Part shown: positions 43,359 through 54,856 of the stretch, one piece after another
How the letters are laid out: every line of letters begins with the position of its first letter
How positions within the stretch are numbered: the first letter of the stretch is position 1
NCBI GenBank assembly: GCA_001574975.1
Contig: KQ965789.1
Span: 13,658 to 77,657, forward strand
Length of the DNA stretch: 64,000 nt
Direction of reading: 5' to 3'
Source: Gonapodya prolifera JEL478
Lineage: Eukaryota > Monoblepharomycota > Monoblepharidomycetes > Monoblepharidales > Gonapodyaceae
Notes under the pieces: model-generated
What the model was told of the DNA's origin: nothing
Database searches by the model: none
Seen by the model: the letters and a program-made list of their open reading frames with translations, nothing else
Position numbers and translations under genes: made by a program

Positions 43359-46300
43359 TTATGTTTGTGAAGCTTTCCACTTCTCCTTCTCGACATTGTA
43401 CATCCGCTCAATCACCTGGAGCACCACTTTACTGAGCTCAGGTACGCACTTCACACCTCCAGTCAGTCTGGATAGTTCCAACGGGGTCGGCTTTGCTCCT
43501 GATACTGACGATGCAACGCTTGACCCGTGACCGGACATCTGCCTCACGAATTTGAAGTTTGCGTCGAAACCCATCCTCTCCGCCAACAGCTTCAGTCGAA
43601 AGATATATCCGGCTTCCCCATCAGACGTGACAAGATTGCGGCCTGCCCTATCAATCGAATAGTGGTCTTCGTTTATAGTATACCATGGCATCCAGATGAA
43701 GTCCTGTTCCTCGGCGGCGGCAGGTTTTCGAAGATTCCAGTAAACGCGAACACCCTCCGAGAGCCTCATTCTTCCATCAAACGCATAGAAATGGAGTACC
43801 GCAATTGCAATACATTGCGACGCATCGTCACGAAGATCTCTGCGGTCTGTAAGACCAGGTAGCAATGCTGGGGCGATTGTGACCCCTTTGACTCCCCTGC
43901 TTGATCGACTCCTCGAAGCACCGTTCTTGCTTGAAGTTCCTCTCCTTCTTTTCTGACAATCCATGACGAGTTCAGTCACATTCGAATTCCGCTCTGCAAC
44001 TGCAGTCCACCGAGCAAACTCCCTTGCACGATCAAACCAAACAGGTGGAACTTGCGTTGCAAGAAAAATGGAACTTTCGCCGCAGATTCGAGTCAAGACG
44101 TGGTACATGGAGGAAAATGATGGAATGTTAGGCGATGGGTACGACGTCGTAGACAAGGCATTGGTCGAAGGGGTGCTCCACATTAAGCAGTACATGCTAT
44201 AAAGGAATGGAGGCAATGGCTTGAGTTCGAACTTAGGACGCAGTGGGTCAAAAGAAGTATGCCAAGAGCACTCACAACTGTGCAGCAAAGTACAACCCGT
44301 TCGTTGGTCTTTGTCCTCGGCCAAAGCCAGAATCTTCAAGGATCTGCTGCGATTCATCGTCTATGATGGACGCGAAATGCCGACATCCGGGTGATGACGA
44401 AATCGGTGAGCCGATTGGCAACTTTATTCCGATATCCCTCGATCTAAAGAACGAACGGGTAAGAAATAATCGCAGAAACTGTCACGCGGACATAATCAAG
44501 TTAGGCCAAGAGTTGTGAAACCCGAAAACGAAAAGGTATTCTCACAATCTCAAGAAGAATGCGACACCAGCCTGTGGCCTCCTTCCGAAGGAGATTCCAG
44601 TCCCAATGTACACCAAATGCATCGATTGATGCCCCCAAGTGATCTGAGAAAAATTGCATTGTCACATTTCGAAAAGCAAGGAGGAGAAGTTTTATCGGGG
44701 CGACGTCCCACAGCGTTGTTGAAACCACTTCTTTGGTTGTTGGCTCCGTCGCAAAAGAAGAAAAAGTTGGCTGCTTTGGTATAGGTTGGTTATCTTGCGG
44801 GTCGATTGAGATGATGGGAGAACACAATCCATTGAAGAGGTGAAGTCGCACAATGGGATTCGCCGTCAATGACAGATTCCGCTCAAATTCTTCACAGGCC
44901 CTGAACAGTGTATATAGAATTTCTGGGGTGACGACGGCACCCTTCGTACATATTTGTAATCATATCGGGAATTGATTATTTTGAGAAGATCAAGTAAGAA
45001 TTACCACGAAGAAGCACGCGCACCTGTTTTAGAAGTTCCATTTTGGTTAACGCACTCGGATCAGCGTGTCCAAGAGGGTGCCGAGTGGAGTTCGGGGTAT
45101 GTGAAAGAAGGTCAGAAAATGCGTGACAGATTTCAACAATATCACTTTGAAAACGTCGGAATCTCAGAGTGAAACGGAGAGTATAAAGCGAGACGGCAGT
45201 ACGAGTCACTCACTATTCCATAAGTGCGCTGACAACGTCGTTACGCCAGTGAGGTAAATTGAGACGTAAGACTCCAGCAGCATAAAGTAAACTGATGTCA
45301 TTGGACGCCAAAGCTGCAAGAATTGGGGAACTCTGGATGAGAGCTTTGAGCTTTCCAACATCACCCATGGAAACAGCCCGGCGGAGAAGATGGTTCGAGT
45401 GTAACGTCAAGGGTGCATGAATAGAGGGTGGAAGACGAGTCAAGAAGTCCGGTAAAATGTTCGCATTCCCCTGATAGATGGAGAAACCATCCGAAGATTG
45501 AAAAATGTACACAGACTGGTAGGGATACGTAAACACTTCACTCACGTTCTCTAGAGCCCCATTGACATGGCGCCAATCAACTTTGCAGTCCTTTCGTACC
45601 AAAGAGCTCAGCAGAGATTTCACTTGGGCCGGTGAATCGATCTGGGGTAGAGAAGCGACCAGAACGCCGACGTAGTCCTCTCGATAAGGTCCGTGGAGAG
45701 CGGTTCGAGGAAACTTGTCCGTCAGGGCTTCGAACACCTCATGATGACCCCGCGAAATGGCCAAGAACAGAGCAAATACGGCAAGGAAAATAGGTTCATC
45801 GGGCTTTGAGAATCCATCGCTCGGCAGAAGCTGTACAGACAGTTCTTCGTTTGGTACTGCAGGATTTTGTAATTGGGTTGATGTTGATATGAGTTCTCCG
45901 GTGCGAATCCGCCGAATTAAGCTCTTTACACCGCCGCGATAATTTCCGATTATGGGAGCTTTGTGCCGTTGGTTGCCAAGCCTGTCAACCAGGGGGTTTA
46001 TTAACTCGCTGTGTCCATATTGAATCGCTGTAAGCAAGCAATTCTCCAGGTGGATACGGGAGAACTGCTTCCGCTTGGCTTTGGCAGCAGTGCGCTCCAG
46101 AAAGAGGAGAACAATGGGGAGGCTACCAATGGCACACGCGAGCTGCCCCAAAGAAAATACCGCATGTGGTGAACATAGGCAGTTGTTCGAAATTTACCAA
46201 CGGATGACCAACCTCGCCCGCCCCAGCCTCCAAAGCATCCGTCACACTTATTTTCATTGGTTGGGTTCCCGCAGATTCCAGCTCGTCGTCGTCGTAAGAG

Positions 46301-47598
46301 AACATACTTCCATCCAAAATATTACGCACTCCATCAACATCTTGCATGTGCACGAAATGAAGAAGTCCGTAGATGAGGCGTGAGCGGGTCCTGGGCCACA
46401 GATACTGAGTCAAACGGAACCACTGTTTGAGTTCCACTGGGGCCATCTCTGCGACGCTTATAAACTCAATGATTGTGATTCGTCACATAGCAAAGCGCCG
46501 AATGTTCACCTTCCTCGACACCATATCCCGAAATTACAGTTAGCGCATAGATCCAGGCTTTGTGCATAAACTTGGGCTCCAGATCCAACCCAAGTCTTAC
46601 GATGATACGACAAAAGTTCTCGTATCCAATGAACGGAGTTTGCTCCAGTAATGTTTGAGCTACATCTTGGTCAGACCCCTGGAGTCCTCCATTCGTTACA
46701 TTCATCGGGAGACCGGATGGATGTTGGTCGTTCGGGGTACTGGGGTAGTAATTGTTGAGGTATGTGAGGAGAGGGAGTAGTAGGTCCGGTCTTGAAGAAA
46801 CATTTGCAAACAGGGACGTGGAGAAGAGGTTAGATACTTGGACTTGTCGAGTACACTGGGGTAGGTGCAATCTCATTGTTCGCACCTGTTTTTGTTCCAA
46901 GCAATTGAACATCCTTGTTGCAACTGCCATCGGCTGATATTGGGCCGCACCGTAGGATTTGATGCGCACGGTCTGTACCGGAGAAGTGCGTGAAGTGCTT
47001 GTTCATCCATCAATCGGAAATGGTACTTCAGGCCATAAATCCCGGGGTGCCACTCCATTGGAAGAACGACGAAGTAATCCTCGGGACGAAATTCTGTGCC
47101 CACAAAGTGACAAGAGCTCGCAAGCCATTCATCAAACCAGGGTCCCGACCCAGAGGATGGCGACAGTGCTGCTACAAACTCGTCGTCTTCTGTCGTCAAC
47201 ACCATATCCCCAACTGCGCAAAGACTCAAGAGGGATCGTTTCGGCATCCCACCAGACGAGATACCTCTGCTTACGTCGACAGAAGTCCTTCCAAAGGCCC
47301 GTTTGCGGACTATGTTGTTCACCATGTCATCAAAATGTCTTTCCCTTGACGGATTGAAAGGATCATCTCCCCACGAATGGCCCCACGATTCCCGGGTCTC
47401 CTCCGACGGTTCTTTCGTCACAAAAACGATTGGGTCACCCGAGAGACTCTGCGCCTGAGAGAGGATAAACTTCGCCCGGGTGGAAGGTCTGAGCGAGAGA
47501 GAGTGGAGCTGCCGGGATACACGAGAAAGCGACCAGGCGGAGGCCGGGTCGCAGAGCGCAAAGATAATCTCCTGAACTTCTAGCGGCAAGAGCTTCAT
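43359..47598 (-). CDS. large F-box/ankyrin-like protein, unassigned C-terminal half
   Basis: I read this as one gene. The start at 47598 gives an F-box-like helix MKLLPLEVQEIIFALCDPAS, WSLSRVSRQLHSLSL. Spliced joins kept in frame include NKN-RPDLLLPLLTYL, GHPL-LACAIGSLPIVLLFLE and SALMEY-DIVEICHAF. At the last join a TAG overlaps a GTGAGTG donor (45213), so the apparent stop is removed by a 69-base intron. Ankyrin-like helices recur: CLLTAIQYGHSELINPLVDR, LFLAISRGHHEVFEALTDK, LRRAVSMGDVGKLKALIQSS. The C-terminal half (44.9-43.4 kb) contains TATGWCRILLEI-type sequence, IIDDESQQILEDSGF, MYCLMWSTP, IFLATQVPPVWF and DANFKFVRQ and is not recognised. A junction near 44440-44550 is not settled. Length about 1,150-1,200 residues. 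A decayed copy lies at 6.2-10.7 kb. Confidence 0.6.
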
Positions 47599-47679
47599 GG
47601 CGTCGCTAGAGGTTGGTCAGGTGGGCTGCAACTCAATGCCGGAGACCACAGCCGACTGTTCCAACAACTTCAAACATCG
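47599..47679. promoter_or_regulatory. 81-base divergent promoter
   Basis: Only 81 bases separate the start codons of the F-box/ankyrin-like gene (minus) and SFT2 (plus), so their 5' UTRs and promoter must overlap. Part of this spacer is still recognisable beside the relic near 10720. Confidence 0.6.
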
Positions 47680-48680
47680 ATGACCAGTTACCTGCAGAAC
47701 CTATTTGGACGAGGAGGCGCAGGGGGTTACGAGGCGCTCGAATCTGGCACCGCGAGGGCGCCAGCTCCCGTCAATCAATCGACAGGAACGTTCGGCAGAA
47801 TCAGTGGCTGGATGGGAGGAACAAGCAGTGACGCTACCGAAGCAGAACCATCTGAAGTTTGTTGCGTCAAGTCATGGTGTTTTATTTTCTCTCACTGAAC
47901 GACCCTGTTGCAGTTCGCAGAGCTCTGCAACTTCGAGTTGTCTTGGACGGAGCGCCTTTATGGGTTCGGTGCGGATCCGCCCTTTGTTCAAAGCAAATTC
48001 ACTTATTGACAATACTTGCGAATATCATTGAAGCGATTTGCTTCGGTATTGGGACTCTTATGTCTCTGATGGTGGGAGCAACGCAAGCTACGAATCGGAT
48101 TACAGTGTTCACACTGACGGCTTCACGGTAAAGTCCACCCTGGCGCTCTCAACGCTAAACTTGCGAGGGTTCGCCACTCTCTACACCCTTGGAAATGTCG
48201 TCTCGCTCATTGGGTGCGCAACCTTGGGACGTTTGATCTGTTTATCCACATATCCTGACGTTATCTTTACCAGGACCGGTTTTTTGACTGGATTTGTTCG
48301 CCAGATAAAGGTGTGTTGTTTTTGTCTTCTCACCGAAACCGAAACGATGGCGGATGGTGACTCTATTGCACCCAATAACGCAAGACAATGTTTGATTCCA
48401 ACCGCGCCGTCGCCAGCGCGGTGTACCTCGGTTCTCTCACCATGACACTTATTTCCGCATTCGTAATCCGAAGTGTCATACTCACCCTCCTCTTTGTCAT
48501 AATTCAATTCGGCGCAATGTGCTGGTAAGTTTGATGGTTTCCACCACACACATTATCCAGAAAGTCTTATGATCAATCGACTTCATCTGTCATAGGTACT
48601 CTCTGTCATACATTCCCGGAGCGCGTAGTGTAGTTGCCCAGTTCGTTGGTGTACTGTTCAATCGCCGCATCGTAATATAA
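47680..48680 (+). CDS. SFT2: SFT2 family vesicle transport protein
   Basis: Four-TM Golgi protein involved in retrograde endosome-to-Golgi and intra-Golgi traffic. The start at 47680 gives MTSYLQNLFGRGGAGGYEAL. Spliced exons continue FAELCNFELSWTERLYGFG (soluble N-terminal end), AICFGIGTLMSLM (TM1), RGFATLYTLGNVVSLIG (TM2, with the family signature FAxLYTLGN), GFVRQIK-TMFDSNRAVAS, AVYLGSLTMTLISAFVIRSV (TM3), ILTLLFVIIQFGAMCW (TM4) and YSLSYIPGARSVV before the stop at 48678-48680. Introns are short with good GT/AG. All family landmarks are present. Confidence 0.9.
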
Positions 48681-48875
48681 AGGCGGGATGATTTGTGAAT
48701 CGTGATCGGAAATGTATTCAGCTTTCTATCTCTCTCACTCGATTGGACATTAACTTTTGTAACCGGTCACAGCAAGCAAGTGTTCAGAAATCGAAAGCAA
48801 AACATGAGCAGTCCAGATTTAACCCTTCTCCAGTCGAGCGCCAGAACAACCGGGCGCGCGTCGCGTGCTACGCAA

Positions 48876-51800
48876 TCAATCGTAAAACTTCCACGACTTC
48901 AGCCACTGTCTACTCGCCCAATTTTTGGCTGGACCCTGCATACCGAACGCGAAGTCCTTGAAATGCCACCCCACCATCCACACGAGGGTCGTGCACGCGA
49001 CGAAGGCCACGTCCTGGAGAATCTGGTGTCGGAGCCAGCGGCGGCTGGTGTGGTCGAAGATGAAGGCAGATTGAAGAATGGCGAAATAAAGAGCTGGGAA
49101 GTAGTGATGGAGGCTACCGGCGAGGGGATCATGAGTCATATGAGCGGAAAAGGCCAAGCAGGTACTGCAGCAAATTGACTTACTAGGTGACACGACCCAT
49201 GAGATAGATCGTACAGTAGTGAAAAATCCACCCGAGGAAGGAGATTTGGAGACCGCCGAACATGTATTCCCGAACCTCACCTGATGGAGAGCAAGAAACC
49301 ATAATCAATTCGTTTGAAATTGAAACATTTCCTATACAGTCACACTCACGCCTCGAAGGAGCAATAAGCCCCCTCTGCCACAACAGCGCGTACACTCCTG
49401 TGATTACCACGAACGCCAACAGACTGAAGGCCCCACCCCACCAGACGATCGGGTTTCCCAAAAGAAAGAACTTGACTTTGTCGTCCGCCCATCCACACAT
49501 ACGGAGCCCGACACTGGCCAGAGGCCACTGCGGAGGTGTGGATACGATGGCGTCGGGTTCCTTGTCAGGATCGGGGGTGAGGGCGTTGTTTCCAGTCCAC
49601 ATGGCAACATTGAGATCGATAAAATCCCGGAAGAAGGACGAGCGGAAAGCGGACCGGGGGCCGGGTGGCACTTTTGGTATCGACATCACGAACGAATTAT
49701 TAAGGTATCAACACTACCCAATTATCTCAAGCCCATCACTCACGTTTCTCGTTATAGTGTCTCTCGACATTCCACAAAACGTTGCGTGAGTTCTCTCTCC
49801 CCGACTTATCGCACGTGGTCTCGGCCTGCTTGAAACCCCACTCCGGAAGCGTGACGGCGTGCGACTTGAGCAGGCACCCGGAATTCACATGTCGAATACG
49901 GAACGTGGTCGTGAGTGCGTGAACACGGCCTTTCACACCCCTGTACGTGTCCTGTTCGGGTGCCGAAGTGAGATGTGGCGGGCCAGATATTTGCGGGGGC
50001 TAGGCCTACATAAACGTACCGATACGACTTCGATCCTCCAGTTGTCATTGGTATCCCCGACGTCCTTCCCACCGTAGCAGCTGACTTCATTGTCTCGCTT
50101 GGTGATGGGAGCTTTGTGATTGTGACTGTGCAGGTTCTTCGACGTTTGGTCGTGGACTATACCAAAGGCCCCGTGAGCGTCAGTCCGGCATAGGATACTC
50201 AAAAACACCCAGCTTTCACTTACTAAGGCGGATCACATCCCCGTCATGCAGGTACACAATCTCCTCCTCGCTGCTCGGTGGCGCTCCCTTCCTGCCCTTA
50301 TCATCCACCCACACCTTGAGCTCTTTACCGCTCCACGGTTTCCCCGGGTTGTCGATGGGGACAGACAGGTTGCTCTGCACGCCCGCATCCATTTCCGACT
50401 TTTTGACCAGGTTCCAGTTCTGACCAATGATCCAGTCGTTGTTGCTATCCTTGTGCCCGTAACACGTCACCTGTTGCTGTTCCGATCCCTTGGGGTACTT
50501 CTGCACGTGGGAGTGGAGCAGGCCGCCTCCTGGGCCGTTGTTCTTGATGGTGACACGGGAGCCATACGCGACCTCTGAAGATTGGGGGTGAGTTGATGTG
50601 AGCAAATACGGCGAGACGGCCACAAAAACAACCGGGAGCTAGAGTACATGCTACTCACCAAGCGGATTCTGGTCGAAATCAATCCCTTGGAGACCCGCCT
50701 GGAACAAGCTCGACATTTGCGCGTCCCCCGTGCCGGACCTGTTGAGGATGAAGAAGTGCATCTTGAACGAGAACATGTAGACCAACATGGGGAGGACGAT
50801 GAGGCAAGCGATGCGCGCGCTCCAGTGCATGAGGTACTTGGACTGTCGCAGGGTCGCGCAGGGTGGCGGGTAACATGAGAATTAAACGCGGTGGAGAGGG
50901 TTCCGACAAACAAAAGCTTACCATGGGCAATCTCACGTCCCCCAAGAGTCTCCACAAATCCTCCACGGTGGCAAGTCCGACGACAGCGATGGTGAAGAGC
51001 CCGAACCACTTGACAGAGACAACGCAGCCAAGACTGAGACCCGTCATGGCGAGCCAGTACCACCAAGGTTCTGTGAAGGCTCTGAATGTGGTGTAGGGGG
51101 GAAGGGGTGCCCGGGTTGGGGAGGGGAAGTCGACGATGAGACGGTATCGACCGAACGAACCTTTCTTCCTCGTTGCGGAAGCAGCAGAAGCAGTACACGC
51201 TCAGAACCGTGAAGAAAAGCAACATGGAGTCCAGCAGGATGAACTTGGTGATGGCGATATAACTCGTGTCCCAGAGCACCATCACTGCAGCCAAAAAGGC
51301 TGCTCTCTTGCCCATCCGCATCTCCAGCGCCGTGTACCACGTGAGGGGGACCATGAGCGCTCCAAACGTTGCGCAGAATACGCGCATGATGCCGTAATTG
51401 AGCTCGCGAGGGTAGGTTTGGCTCGAGGGAAAATCCCACGTGCCGTTGTAGCCCGCGATGACGCCGGAGAAACCGAGGAGGATTTTGCCGAGAGGTGGGT
51501 GGACGTCGAAGTAAAATTGGCGTTGGATGTAGTGGGAGGCGAATTTGCTGGGGGGATGTTCGGTATGGTGGATTGGATTGAGAGTGACATGGAAACATCA
51601 ACAGAGGAGAGACAAAGGCTCACCCGAAATGAGCTTCATCCCAAACGACAAAGTCGGCCCAAGAAATCGCCCACATCCGCGTGAGAAACGCGAGGAAGGT
51701 CAGGATCGCGGGAGTTGCCCACCACTCGTTCTCGTTGAACAGGGCGACGTACTGGCCAGGTTTGGGACCGTAGCAAGGTGTATGAGAGTGTCCCGTCATT

Positions 51801-52002
51801 TGAGATGAAGTAGTAGTTGTCGACATACCTTTCCGAATCCGCTCGCGTCAGCGTAGGCGACCAGACCCTCCCGCGGAACGTTGGGTCTCCTCCTTCCTTT
51901 GTCGTTGTCATCATCGTAGTCGTGAGTTTGGTCGAATCCGGGGGCGTCTGACGGGTATGAGGAGTATGGCTGGTGAGCTTGAGCTCGTTTTCGGACGTCC
52001 AT
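48876..52002 (-). CDS. dolichyl-phosphate-mannose protein O-mannosyltransferase
   Basis: ER multi-pass enzyme that transfers mannose from dolichol phosphate to Ser/Thr of secreted proteins. The start at 52002 gives an Asp-rich cytosolic leader ([16 protein letters not shown]). First loop: [13 protein letters not shown] with the catalytic Asp-Glu, then [16 protein letters not shown]. Membrane segments follow ([59 protein letters not shown]). The luminal MIR domain has [35 protein letters not shown] and LHDGDVIRL, a second MIR repeat near [11 protein letters not shown], and a third with [19 protein letters not shown]. The C-terminal helices include [15 protein letters not shown] and [35 protein letters not shown], ending at 48876. 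The MIR phrasing is closest to the PMT1/PMT2 branches. It converges with SFT2. Confidence 0.92.
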
Positions 52003-52576
52003 GGCGCGACAAGCGAGGTGATGGGAAGTTGTCACTTGGTCTGGGAGTAGGGAATCAACGGGATTCCACACACGCGCGATCGAGAAGACGACAGCTCAAC
52101 CTCTTCCACGGCTTCTGTGGCAACGACGACTCACGTTCGCGGTTGTGCTCCCTTGTGCGCCCCTGGTATCCAATGACGCCCACAAACTACTTGGCAAACA
52201 GCAGCCCTCTCCAACGGCAGCGACGGTTTCAAATCTTTTCCCCGCGCAACGGTTGGGCTCCTTTAATGTCGCTTTGATTTTCTCCCGAACCGTTCGCCTT
52301 ACTGTCTTGGGCGGAAGATTGGATTGCTGCGGACGGTACTGTGTGGCGTTTCAACTCCAACTCATGAAGCGACAGGAAATCGACCTACACGAGTCACCAA
52401 CGTTATATCGCCTTACCTCAATGCGAACCTACGCCTCCGAGCTCGAAACAGATAAATAAACGAGACTCTCAGAATCCGCCTCACCTGCCTGAAAGTTGAT
52501 CAGCGAAGAGAATCCAACTCCCACCGCCAAGTATATCGGTTCAACCCCTTTGCGACGTCAGCTGTAGATAGCTCAA
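52003..52576. other. divergent promoter region
   Basis: About 570 bases between the PMT start and the first 7TM copy. CT-rich stretches on both sides; no gene seen. Confidence 0.45.
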
Positions 52577-53882
52577 ATGTCCGACGAGGTCCCAGCTCCC
52601 CTCCCGAACATCGCTCCTGTGGACAATCTCCTGGATCTCCAATTGTGGACCAACGGAGTAACGCTTGCCAGGTATGTGGTGGGACAAGGGGTTTCCATGC
52701 ATTTGGAGTACTATTGCGATTGCAATTGGATAGCTCTCTTGCCCAAGTCTTGATCGTTCTGATCTTCCTCCAAGAATGGAACGTCCTCCCATCATATCTC
52801 AAATGGCTCGGTCTTGGGTCGCTCTTGTCCACGCTATTCGCTTCCGTAAGCTCTATCGCCTCGAACATGAATGCCTGCGATACTCTTTTCGTGTGAGTTG
52901 TTCATTTAAAAGTACCAATTCAAATGAATGTTCTGTCGTTGATTAGTGAACCTGGGATGCCGCAGGTCTGGATGCTACTTCTACCAACTCGGGAAATTGT
53001 TGGGCTGGCTGACATACCTTATACGCATATGGTCACTATCAGGAAGAAATCGGTCTCTTCTCGTAATATCAACGTGCTTCGGGGCATTCACAATGGCACT
53101 TAACCTCTCGTAAGTGCGTTGACCGGTTTTGAATCATATCCGCGGTGCTCACGCAATCATTTCGCGCAGCTTTTGTGTGCGAATTACTGGTGTTCGGGCA
53201 CTGCCTCGGCTATGCGCCCCGGCACTGGCGACTTCAGGGACATTGGACAGCTTCTCGGACAGTGCTGGGCCAATCTCAATGATCTTTTTCCCATTGTACC
53301 TCGCAGTTATTCACGTCGTGTACCTCCGAAAGTTCAGCAAGTCGAGTAAACTCGCTGTACGAGCGGGAATGGACGGGGCGCATTTGAAGCTCCAATCATT
53401 CATGAACATGTTTGGGAGGAGCGTGTTCGTTCTGGTACTAGAAGCCGTCCTTCTGGGAGCGAAGAATTTTTTGGTGGGTTGGCCTAAATTCAGCTTGGAA
53501 TCTATCAGCTTGAAATCACAGTGATGACTAATGTTCGACACAACATCAGACTGGAAGCACCAACGCCGTCCTCTTCTTCATCGCCTTGTGGGGTGGCCAA
53601 GTCTTCCTCGACCTCGCCTACGTCATTTACATTAAAAGTTTTGCGTTGGACCTCCGCCGCGCATCAGCTGGGAGCACTTCAAACTCGGACGCAGAAGCTC
53701 CCCGCAAGCCCAGTAAAGACGCATTACTTAGAAACAAGGGGCCCGGTGCTGCATCCGCATGGGTTCCTCCAGTCGTTACAGGGTTTCAGAAGGTGGATAT
53801 TTTGGGACAAGGCGGTAAGGGTATGGCCACTGTCGACATGTCGAGAGCATTCAAATCGGCGTTGGACGACTCAGAAGCATGA
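52577..53882 (+). CDS. tandem seven-TM family, copy A
   Basis: Unrecognised polytopic membrane protein of about 330 residues. Exon 1 (ATG 52577) has the family signature LLDLQLWTNGVTLAR. Later exons give seven predicted helices: AQVLIVLIFLQEW, WLGLGSLLSTLFASVSSIA, LGKLLGWLTYLIRIW, LLVISTCFGAFTMAL, ISMIFFPLYLAVIHVVYL, FGRSVFVLVLEAVLLGA and VLFFIALWGGQVFLDLAYVI. After TM5 comes RKFSKSSKL, after TM7 YIKSFALDLRRAS, then a tail of about 70 residues ending VVTGFQKVDILGQG and TVDMSRAFKSALDDSEA. Seven exons with short introns. Frames are clean, so copy A looks functional. The seven-helix layout with a conserved cytosolic-like tail suggests a receptor or transporter, but no known family was recognised. 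Confidence 0.7.
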
Positions 53883-54212
53883 GGAAGAGCGCTTTGTATC
53901 ACTTGGTTCCAGAAGGTATTCTTTGTTTTTGTTGGTGGCAAACTCCATAATTATGGACTTTCTTATTGTAATAATACATGCTTTTACGATATGTGAACAA
54001 GTAATTACATATGCTGTTTCGATTGGGTGTTGCGCGAAATTTTGCCATCCCCACCAGGCCTACCCGAGGAAGTCTTTGGATGGATCTCTCGCTCTTTTGG
54101 TGCTTGGCAAACGAATTCCAACGAAACTTTGACACCTCGTTGAGGTGATCAGCGAAGGGGGTCGATTCCCCTTGGGCAAGGCATAAATAATATCGAGCTC
54201 TACCCAGTCCAA
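53883..54212. other. spacer between copies A and B
   Basis: About 330 bases, AT-rich around 53930-54010; probably terminator of A and promoter of B. Confidence 0.4.
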
Positions 54213-54856
54213 ATGTCTGGCGATGGAGTCCCAGTGTCCGATCCACTCCTCGATCTCCACTTATGGTCGAATGGAGTGACTCCTGCAAGGTAGGATGAGT
54301 GAAAATCATCATGCACTTTGCTCCAACTGACGGAAGGTTCTCTGTACAGCTCGCTCGCCCAAGTTTTGGTCATTCTCATCTTCCTCCAAGAATGGAACGT
54401 CCTGCTCGCGCATCTCAAATGGCTCGTCCTGGGGTCGCTCTTGTCCATGTTGTACTCATCCGTGACACAGGAAAATTTGACCGTTTTCCACTTGGTGGTA
54501 ATTCGCGATTCCCACGCGATTTCCACCCCAATTCCCACGCAGTTTCCATGAAATGGTAATCGTGGCCATCACACGGGTGAAAATTTTCGATGGATCCGGG
54601 GGGGATGGGATTTGATTGTTTTGACTCTTGAAATTCCGCCGGAATTACCACCCAGTGTCGAAACAGCGGCGTGGTAAATGTATTTTTACAAACGGAGCTT
54701 TTCCCACCCCCAATTTAACCGGTTTGCACAATGGGTGGAATCTTTGGTTGTACCACATCGCGTAAAATCCCATTCATACTCGAATTTAGTAGCATACTGG
54801 GTTGGGTTAGGTACCCTCTGTCGCCAGAACATATTTAGGCTACAAGCTTAGTTTGA

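Noticed and set aside
45213-45215. Stop codon separating two genes at 45.2 kb
   Set aside because: The TAG overlaps a strong GTGAGTG donor and the frames join in phase after a 69-base intron; the relic keeps both halves together.
48695-49178. Plus-strand open frames over the PMT 3' end
   Set aside because: They are antisense to the conserved PMT C-terminal helices.
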